Source: Lucifuga dentata (lineage: Eukaryota > Chordata > Actinopteri > Ophidiiformes > Bythitidae). Taken from it: a stretch of DNA of 64,000 bases. The position numbers and the translations under genes were made by a program. The notes under the pieces were generated by a model that made no database searches, had not been told where the DNA came from, and worked only from the letters and a program-made list of their open reading frames with translations. Below are positions 56,760 through 64,000 of this stretch, piece by piece. The stretch covers positions 330,398-394,397 of the forward strand of contig VXCM01000068.1 of NCBI GenBank assembly GCA_014773175.1, read 5' to 3'. Each line of letters starts with the position of its first letter. The stretch's first letter is position 1.

Positions 56760-59750
56760 ACATTAAGAACTGCATAATCTCTAGGCAACAGACAACCCTC
56801 CTTCCTGCCCACTCGTCCAGCAAAGAGCATCGTGAACTAGTTTTAAACCAGTGCTGTCCCAGTGCTCTCAAAGTCCAGTACAAAGCTATAATTGTCACCC
56901 AAGAATATTGGTGTTGTACATAATATTGTATGCACTACAATGCTATACGTGACTGTGTGTTACGTGTGTTGTTTATGTTATACAATGCCACTGATGCTGC
57001 TGTTTCAGGCACATAACGTATTCCTCATAGTTTTTCTTGTTTTGTTCATTCAGTCTAAACCTATATATTATTCTATATATATCTTGAGATCTTTGTAGGT
57101 ACAAGAACATGCAAATGTTGTGTCGCTCTGCCTGTTTTACATGTCAGAGTTTTTGTGTGTCACGTTGTTTATTTGTGGTTTTCATGTGCTTTCAGCGTTC
57201 AACCTGTCAGAGTTGAAGAAATACTGTCAGTCTGGCTTTTTGCTGTGGGTTTTTGAGTTGTGGGAGGCAGGATTTTTGCAGTGAACCTGCCTCCCTGACC
57301 TTCCCTCACAGTGGTTTCCTTTAGGAGAGGGTGACAATGAGAGTATCATGAGTGTCATGAGAAATTACTCCACCACTGCACCCCTCTACCTTTTTTTTTT
57401 TTTTTTTTTTTAAACTATCAGAGTATATCGTATCTATGTGATCTAATGTCTGTAAGAGCCAAAATCCTTACACCTTCAAACTTGCCCTCTTGGTCCTACC
57501 TCCACCTTTGAGCCCAACTTCTCCAGTCAGCCTCTGATTAGATGTAGCAATCCTGTCCACCTCCAGCAGGGGGCAGGATCTGACCTTGTAGCAGTTTCTG
57601 TCTGACCCATTATGACCCCATCAAGTAACGTCTGACACCGCCACCCATGAGTAGAATTTATTACCATCACAGCACCACCAGAAGATGTCACTTGATAAGG
57701 GCAAAGTAGCTGAAATGCTGGTGATAATGTAGCACTGGTGTGGCTGGTACAATCAAGAGTCCGCTGGAGTGATAGTGTTGTGTTATGGATGTGTTGAGCT
57801 TTGATGTTTGTCTTCTTGGTAATTCTTCGGAGTGTAGCAAAGACAGTCAGTCACCAATCACTGTGATGAGAAACTGTAATATTGACCCCGCAACTGTGAG
57901 CCTGACCCTTCCCAAATCATGTCTCTTCTGTCACTCCTATCTTTTTGTTATGTGTTCTTTTCATGATTTGCTGTCTTAATTATACTTCAGAAGAAGCAAT
58001 AATGCTTTCAAAAGGAAAGGAATGTATGTGTTTGCACGCATGTGTGCATGCATGTGTGTGTGTGTGTGTGTGTGTTATGATTTTTGGACCATAGTCCATG
58101 TTCTTCCTGTGCTCCTAAGCTTTAGGTGACTCTTTACTCAGAAATGATGTCAACACATTAGCATCCCACTTTTGACCACTTTGCTTCTTTGGAAAACAAT
58201 ATTTTTAGTTTTAAATCAGACATAATCAAAGTTATACGTAACTTTATCTCTTCCTCACTGTATTTCAGTGTGTTGGGCTGTATGATCTCATATCAGCCAT
58301 TTCATTTATTTAATGCAAAGAGCTCAGTGTCTCTTTTGTTACTCATCAAGGAGTGTAGATGAGTTTAGAAGTAGTTTTACACCTTAATGGCATTCATATG
58401 CACCTTGAAAAAAATCCTACAGTGTGTGTGGTGTGTGCGTGCGTGCATTCACGCACATGCATGAGTGTACATGTGTGCATGTGCGGGTGTGCTTGTGTGC
58501 TTTTAATATCACATATTTAGTCCTGGATATTGGGACATGTCAAAGTTGTGATAATATCACAGGAAGTAATATTACAATGGACAAAGAGCAGAGACTCAGA
58601 ATATATGTGTAATTCTAATTCACATATTTGTAAAAGTTGATTTACCTCAATAAGCGTGCCATCTCACATTATATGGATCATTACATGCACTGCTTTCAAA
58701 CCTTGTGTTAGGTGTTGAATGATTTACTATAGAAAAGTATGTAAGTCACAAAACTCCAGTAAAATGTTGCAATAAATACCCATCCAAGTATTTGTTTAGT
58801 AGGCTTTCCAGCCAGAGATGATGAATGTAAGATCTTGGTATACTGTAAGTCTTGTTATAAAGTAGTTATATGCATTCTGTACTCTGTACTACTCTCTACT
58901 ACTTAGTAGACAATAAGGGTATTCACTCTATTATTTCAACTCAATATCTATTGTTGTGAAAAATCACTTCATTCCCTATTCATTACAAAATATGTACATA
59001 TAAATTATCCATGCACTGTAAAACATAATTTTAAAGAGAGAAGCCTCAAATGGGTTTTTTTGAAAAGTGTCTTTTCATCAGATATTATTAGTTTTAAAAG
59101 CTTTAGTTTTGACAAATATAAAAAGTTAGATGTCAATAAAGGTTGCACAGATTACACAGCGGTGTAACTGTGTATTACCCCTTATGTTATATATGGTTTG
59201 CTCTTTAAGGGCTCATAATTATGATTCGAAGTATGGTTTCTGAAGCAGGGGCCATTCATGAATCCATTGCTGATGTGAGGTGTACAAAGAGTGGGAGGTC
59301 CGATGAAATCAAAATAGGGGGAGCATTTTGAGTTTCATCATCAAGGTTAGATGGCATTGTGGGGGACGCTTGGTGGCTTCGATGGCTAGTCTTTCAAGAT
59401 GACAAGCATTTTTCCTCAACACAGCCCACTACTGATCTATTGCTGCCCCTTACCAAACACAAGACTGAGCCACTTCTATGGTTTCCACATGGTGACAGTT
59501 TGAAATGCAAACAGATGGAGGAGCAATTACATCAGACAAGTCTAGCGTAAATGGAAAGCCTTGCACCAAGTGACTACTAAGATGATGCCATGCACCATGT
59601 TCATGCAAAAATATTAACTGTTGCAAAAACTAGAGACCACATGTATATTCCTTTAGAATGGATTGAAGACATTATTAACGCAATAGCATATTACTCAATA
59701 CTAAGGAATGCAACTGCGCACATGCACAGAAATGTTTTTAACATAAAAGG

Positions 59751-59751
<1 letters not shown>

Positions 59752-59795
<44 letters not shown>

Positions 59796-59812
59796 TGAAT
59801 ATATATATATAT
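59752..59812. repeat. (AT)n microsatellite
   Basis: Long alternating AT run with a short interruption near 59791-59800. Confidence 0.95.
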
Positions 59813-60110
59813 TTACTTAGAATGCTATGCACCCTTACTTGTCAACTGGGATTCGAGTTATGTTATGGATGTACTTTTAGCATCATACAGCTGTAGCTAC
59901 CAAGAGACTGTTGAGTTCTGGGTAATGTCTGCAACAGGGGATCAATGGGGTCTTGTGGGTATTTTAACCACTTTTGTTTGCTTTTTTATTGTTATGGAGA
60001 GTCAAACATAGATTTAAAATATACATGTAAAAGCCTTTTAATCCAAATCTGAGAACATCTATTGACAATTTACCCTGTACACCAGCTCAACATTTACAAA
60101 ATTAATAAAG

Positions 60111-61367
60111 AAATGAAATGTCTTTGTGTTTAGAGTGTATGGTTTGATCCTTGATGTGCAACCAGTTCATGATTATATGAAACAGAGTGTTTATAAACCA
60201 GGTATTGGTTCTTTAGACTCAAGTAAAAAATATCAAGAAGCTCCTAGAAGAAAGTGCAGAAGAATTTTCTAGCATATGTAATTTTCTTTATTCAAGTGTT
60301 ATGAGCTGCCTTAATCTGTCTTGTTTCAAGATACTAGCACTTATTTGAAATTGTATTGGAAACAGGTTGAAATAATCTCACTGCAATGTGCCAGATTTTT
60401 TTTTTTTTTTTTTTTTTTTTGCACTTTAAGGATTCATTAACAAAGAAAAAAACTTTTCTGATTTTTTTCTTCTGTGTTTTTTCTATCATTAATACACAGC
60501 ATATTTTTTCCCCAGTACATATCAATTTCACATGAGAAATTCAAAGGTGAAAGGGCAATTTTCTGTCTAAATGTTTGTGTTTTTTTTTTTGTTTTTTTTT
60601 AATGTAAAACAAACCAAATTTACACATCAAATTTAGTTCANTGTTTTTTTTTTTGTTTTTTTTTAATGTAAAACAAACCAAATTTACACATCAAATTTAG
60701 TTCACTGTTCATAGGGAACACTTTTTCAGCACTAACATCACAAGGCTCACTTACCATAAATTTGCACAACTCACTCTAATTTCAAGCCTTTCAATGACCG
60801 ATAAACTAATTGACAGTGACATAAAATTTTAACCACAGAGCAGATATTATTCACAAAAATTCCAGCTATAATATCTCAGTTCTCATTGAAATAGGCTTGA
60901 TTAAAGTTCAGAATCTAAACTTGTGGCAAGTTTTTTTTTTTTTCACTTATTTATACATATGATTACTGATTTATTAAAACGTATGCAGATCTGTGACTCA
61001 GTCATGAGTTATAATAAATATTTAACTCTTTTTGACCAGTAGGAGGCGGAATAGCTCCACTGTGTTAGCCTGGGAGCTTGTCCCCCTTCTGCCTGTTTTG
61101 TGTGCATGCACCCAGAGTGGAAGTGTGCTCAGGTCCTTTAACAAAGAACCTGGACACTTGTGAGACTGCCTGCTGTAATGTAACAAATTTAGATGCTACC
61201 TTCCACTATTTGCACTTATGAAAAGAGGTATTTATTTTTATTTATCCGAAAGTAGCCATTCTGTTGAGCCAAAGCAGTATCTGAAGCTGGCGCGGTGTGG
61301 CTTTGTTGTTTGGTTTCTTCCTCTGTTATTTAGTTAGCTTGTTGCAGTTTATAATAGTTGAGAAAAG
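60111..61367. other. Intergenic region and 4E-BP gene promoter / 5' UTR
   Basis: The first part is AT-rich and holds a 63-nt assembly duplication around the N at 60641. From about 61020 base composition becomes more GC-rich toward the 4E-BP start codon, so the promoter and 5' UTR probably lie there. No TATA box or defined start site could be assigned. Confidence 0.5.
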
Positions 61368-61503
61368 ATGTCCACAAACTGCCAGAAGACCACTGCCACG
61401 GCCATCCCGTCCACCAGGAGGGTGATCATCAACGACGCGGCGCACATGCCGCACGACTACTCCACGACCCCAGGAGGGACCCTGTTCAGCACGACCCCGG
61501 GCG
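61368..61503 (+). CDS. eif4ebp1: eIF4E-binding protein (4E-BP) first coding exon, partial gene
   Basis: 4E-BPs bind the cap-binding factor eIF4E and block translation initiation until phosphorylated by mTORC1. The exon encodes [20 protein letters not shown] and then [18 protein letters not shown], and ends in phase 1 at the donor GTACGC. The two STTPGG units, with Thr in the positions of human 4E-BP1 Thr37 and Thr46, are diagnostic. In the family the exon break falls exactly here, before the TRIIYDRKFL eIF4E-binding exon, which lies beyond the window. Family assignment is firm. The paralogue is less certain: linkage to ank1 suggests eif4ebp1 (both on human 8p), while [10 protein letters not shown] also resembles 4E-BP2. 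Confidence 0.85.
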
Positions 61504-62030
61504 GTACGCACGCTGCACGCATACAGGAATATATGTTTGTGCCGAAAACCCGCACGGTTACCCACGGCAATAAGTCTTTTCCGCGCTCTTTATGAAACTA
61601 CAGTGTGTGCGCGCGCGTGCGTGCTTGCGTGCATGCAGAGAAAGCTCTCAGGGTAATAACTCAGTGTGGTCGCCTGCTGTCAAACACCTTTACATAACGA
61701 GCGGCGAACTGCCAAGCTAACTGCTAACGCTAGCAACCTGCCCGTGTTTGCTAGGGAAAAAAAGCAGCGCACAAGACAGACACAAGAAATCCACACAACT
61801 GTAGTCCTGTGAATCCTGTTATTCTGACAGCAATGCGTTCATTTGAATTAATGTTGTACATTAGCTTTTACTTTAGGCTGTAACAGCTGATTCTAGGAAC
61901 TTTAGCGACACCTATTATCTGGAGCTGGTAAGTAGCGTGGTGGATATATAGCGTTTTTTTTTTTTCTCTCAACTTTATTGTCATCGATGTCACTGTACGG
62001 TTATGTACAAATGTTAAAGTTCTGAGCCTG
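61504..62030. other. Start of 4E-BP first intron
   Basis: No gene seen. A short GCGCGC/TGCGTG tract follows the exon, and the hAT transposon insertion begins at 62031. Confidence 0.7.
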
Positions 62031-62648
62031 CAGGGCTGCCAACTCTCACGCATTGAGCGTGAGACTCACGCAAACGGCTGACTTCGCACGCTCTCACGCC
62101 TGACATCTGATTTCTCACGCTCGAAAAAACATCCGTTTAACTTCGTACGTCTTCGGCTTCTCTCTCTGCTCCTCCCACTTTTTATGGATTTGAGCGCCTC
62201 GCGCCAGTACGACTCGTTGCCATAGTGATTAAGCTTCACTGAAAACAGTTATCGGCCCCAATGGAGAGACTGCGGCAGCAGAACGGATTGGAAGGTATAG
62301 TGTTTTTAAGTGATTATTAAAATAGTTCAACTAGTCGGACTTTAGCGTTTTAAACTTACTTTAGACAAACTGGGCATCTATCTTTGTCCCTGATGTGTTG
62401 GGGGAAATTGTCTGGTGATGCTGGCAATTCACCACTTAAGTTTTTACATTCCAGCAACAGCGATTAAACAATATGACTAAATAAACAGACAGTAATCAGT
62501 TTATTTAGAGTTCATCTGTTATTGACAGCTAGTTATGCAGTGAATAAATATGTGGCCTGTGAGTCTTGTGTACTGGGTCTGTATTGGGCTCATAACATGC
62601 ATGATTACTGGTCTATATATATGTAGAGATGTGAAATGTACTCAAATA

Positions 62649-62781
62649 AATAATCGATCACAGCGAATATAACATCTGTTTTTTGTCAAAGTAACTTTAT
62701 TTCACTGATCCAACNAATAATCGATCACAGCGAATATAACATCTGTTTTTTGTCAAAGTAACTTTATTTCACTGATCCAAC
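62649..62781. repeat. Direct 66-nt duplication around an N, probable assembly artefact
   Basis: Identical copies at 62649-62714 and 62716-62781 flank the N at 62715. Same pattern as at 1885, 8173, 23552, 28120 and 60641. Confidence 0.85.
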
Positions 62782-62799
62782 TCAAAGTTGCAAGGAAGA

Positions 62800-63075
62800 C
62801 AATGTACACCTCCGCCAGGGAATATAGCCCCACGAAAACACAGCTTTTACTGAAAAATTAAAATAGCCATGCCTTTTACAATCCAGCATTAAGTGTTAGA
62901 AAGTGAAACATTGAATTTTAAGGTATGTGTATCACCTGGACATTTGATTTTGAAAGATTAGGGGATTTGAAAAAAATGCATTTTTATGATTTGGAAAAAA
63001 GTTGTCAGTAATATAACAGGTATACAGGCAGCAGTTATTGAGTTAAACCTGCAAACTCACTGGTATGATCCTTTA
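62800..63075. mobile_element. Inverted-repeat transposon copy C (diverged, left end missing)
   Basis: The segments CCAGGGAATATAGCCCC, AAACATTGAATTTTAAGGT and TTTGATTTTGAAAGATTA match copy B in the same orientation, and the right end GGTATGATCCTTTA matches the family terminus. It lies between the start and the transposase remnant of the hAT element, so it may be nested in it. Confidence 0.6.
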
Positions 63076-63155
63076 CTGAACAAATACACTACAACTGATT
63101 ATTAAAAAATGCACTACAATTGCTTGATTTTTACACTGTGCTTTGTGTTTCTCAG

Positions 63156-63545
63156 AGGAAGCATCCAAATCGCTCACTTCTGACCACGAAAGACACCAGT
63201 CATTCTGAGATAAGTCAGCAGCCCAGCACATCTAAACAAGGTCAAAGAGGCCTTGCATCCTCCCTTCAATCAAGCAAAACTTGAACTTGGACACTGTGCA
63301 TCTCAAACTGCAGTCAGTAGACTAATATTTGATTTTGTGATTGATGATATTCAGTCTTTCTCATTGGTTGAACAGCCTTCATTCAAAAAACTTGTAGAGG
63401 GAATCAATGGTGGCAAAAGAATTATGAGCAGAAAGACACGAGTCCAGCATATTGAAAGAAACCTTGACTTCAAAACTTCAGAATGTGACAAGTGTATGCA
63501 CAGCAGCAAATATGTGGACTGCACAAGTTTCTTTGGTATGACATG
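63156..63545 (+). pseudogene. Broken hAT transposase remnant
   Basis: After an acceptor-like TTTCTCAG, one frame reads SEISQQPSTSKQGQRGL and stops soon after. A shifted frame then reads FVIDDIQSFSLVEQPSFKKL and SRKTRVQHIERNLD. The order DDIQSFSLVEQ-F--L-------SRKT is typical of hAT/ZBED transposases upstream of the catalytic core. At least one frameshift is present and the catalytic region is absent, cut off by another insertion at 63546. Confidence 0.65.
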
Positions 63546-63770
63546 CAGAGGTGTAAAGAGTAATAAAATATTGTACTCAAGTAAAAGTACTGTTACTTTG
63601 ACAAACTTTTACTAAAGTAAAAGTAAAAGTACTTGTGTAAAAATGTACTTAAATAAAAGTAAAAAGTAATTTGTTTCAAATGTAGTCTGAGTAAAAAGTA
63701 CTGAGTTACATTTTATATGTTACCAAAAAATGCAAAAAATACATACATTTTAAACAATTTCAATGAAAAA
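63546..63770 (+). mobile_element. Second hAT-type element with Tol2-like terminus
   Basis: Starts CAGAGGTGTAAAGAGTA and continues with many AAGTAAAAGTACT units, close in style to the Tol2 end. The preceding 8 bases are ATGACATG. It appears inserted in the transposase remnant. The right end was not identified. Confidence 0.6.
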
Positions 63771-63965
63771 TATAGCTGCAAGCTTCAATAAGCGGGGTCC
63801 AAGCACATGCGACGACTCGACGAATGATTCAGTTTTAGCAGACGTTGAGTGTGCAGATATTTACCAAGTTTGGTGATAATAGACCCAATCATTCATGAGA
63901 TATCACAGTTTTTGTTGACTAATCTACGCAAACTCAAATTTGGTAGCCAATTGCAGCAAAACGGT
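63771..63965 (+). repeat. Interspersed repeat, family unassigned
   Basis: Contains TATAGCTGCAAGCTTCAATA followed by AGCGGGGTCCAAGCAC, a signature I associate with a high-copy fish repeat. Extent and class are uncertain, and it runs to the window edge. Confidence 0.4.
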
Positions 63966-64000
63966 AGTACTTTCTTTTTTTTTTCTTTTTTTTTTTTTTT

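Larger units (their letters stand above)
56260..60110 (+). other. ank1: ank1 3' untranslated region (probable extent)
   Basis: No protein-coding signal. AATAAA hexamers occur at 56713, 56754, 58771, 59135 and 60104, so several poly(A) sites are possible, with 3' UTRs of about 0.5 to 3.9 kb. It contains (GT)n near 58053-58074 and (AT)n near 59752-59812. The true end is not determined. Confidence 0.5.
62031..63545 (+). mobile_element. Degenerate hAT DNA transposon
   Basis: The left end starts CAGGGCTGCCAACTCTCACG, a hAT-type terminus. A short possible first exon (ATG 62261, donor at 62295) is followed, after an inserted element, by a broken transposase segment. The 8 bases before the left end are TGAGCCTG; no matching copy is visible downstream, where another element interrupts the sequence. 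The right end is not seen. Confidence 0.65.

Overview
The window reads as nuclear DNA of a ray-finned fish. It holds long vertebrate-type introns with GT-AG junctions, abundant (CA)n and (CT)n microsatellites, hAT-type transposon ends resembling those common in teleosts, and a LINE 3' end with an ATGG-repeat tail. Nothing in it looks prokaryotic, viral or plasmid-derived.

One large plus-strand gene dominates: ankyrin-1 (ank1). I could place 42 coding exons from 24789 to 54964, joined in consistent phase, plus a 3' terminal exon at 56206. Exons from 24789 to 33242 encode 24 ankyrin repeats, mostly one 33-residue repeat per 99-nt exon. Exons from 33413 to 36325 encode an acidic linker, and those from 36418 to 41699 the ZU5-ZU5-UPA spectrin-binding supermodule. 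The death domain lies at 42066-42900 and the variable C-terminal regulatory region at 49318-54964. No giant exon lies between the UPA and death domains, and a small-ankyrin-1 first exon lies inside the gene. Both features identify ANK1 rather than ANK2 or ANK3. The initiator exon was not found; it is probably upstream of the window or in the first 24.7 kb.

Region by region: 1-24788 is almost entirely non-coding (5' flank or first intron), with one convincing candidate cassette exon at 7676-7768 and an inverted-repeat transposon at 8066. 24789-33242 is the membrane-binding domain, 33413-42900 the spectrin-binding and death domains, and 42901-49317 a 6.4-kb intron. 49318-50464 holds two large C-terminal exons. 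51657-51875 is the alternative first exon of the muscle small ankyrin (sAnk1), which shares the last three coding exons with full-length ankyrin. 56206 to about 60110 is the 3' UTR. At 61368-61503 begins a second plus-strand gene, the first coding exon of an eIF4E-binding protein (4E-BP), whose remaining exons lie beyond the window. Its first intron is packed with nested DNA transposons.

Full-length ankyrin-1 links membrane proteins (ankyrin repeats) to the spectrin skeleton (ZU5-UPA). sAnk1 instead anchors the sarcoplasmic reticulum membrane to obscurin. 4E-BP is an unrelated translational repressor.

Twenty single Ns punctuate the sequence. Six are flanked by direct duplications of about 63-66 nt, and many others sit in homopolymers. 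These look like assembly joins rather than biology. I found no previously undescribed biological system. The most interesting items are splice variants (candidate cassette exon, two micro-exons, a GC donor, alternative C-termini), a near-perfect 103-nt inverted repeat, and a three-copy inverted-repeat transposon family.
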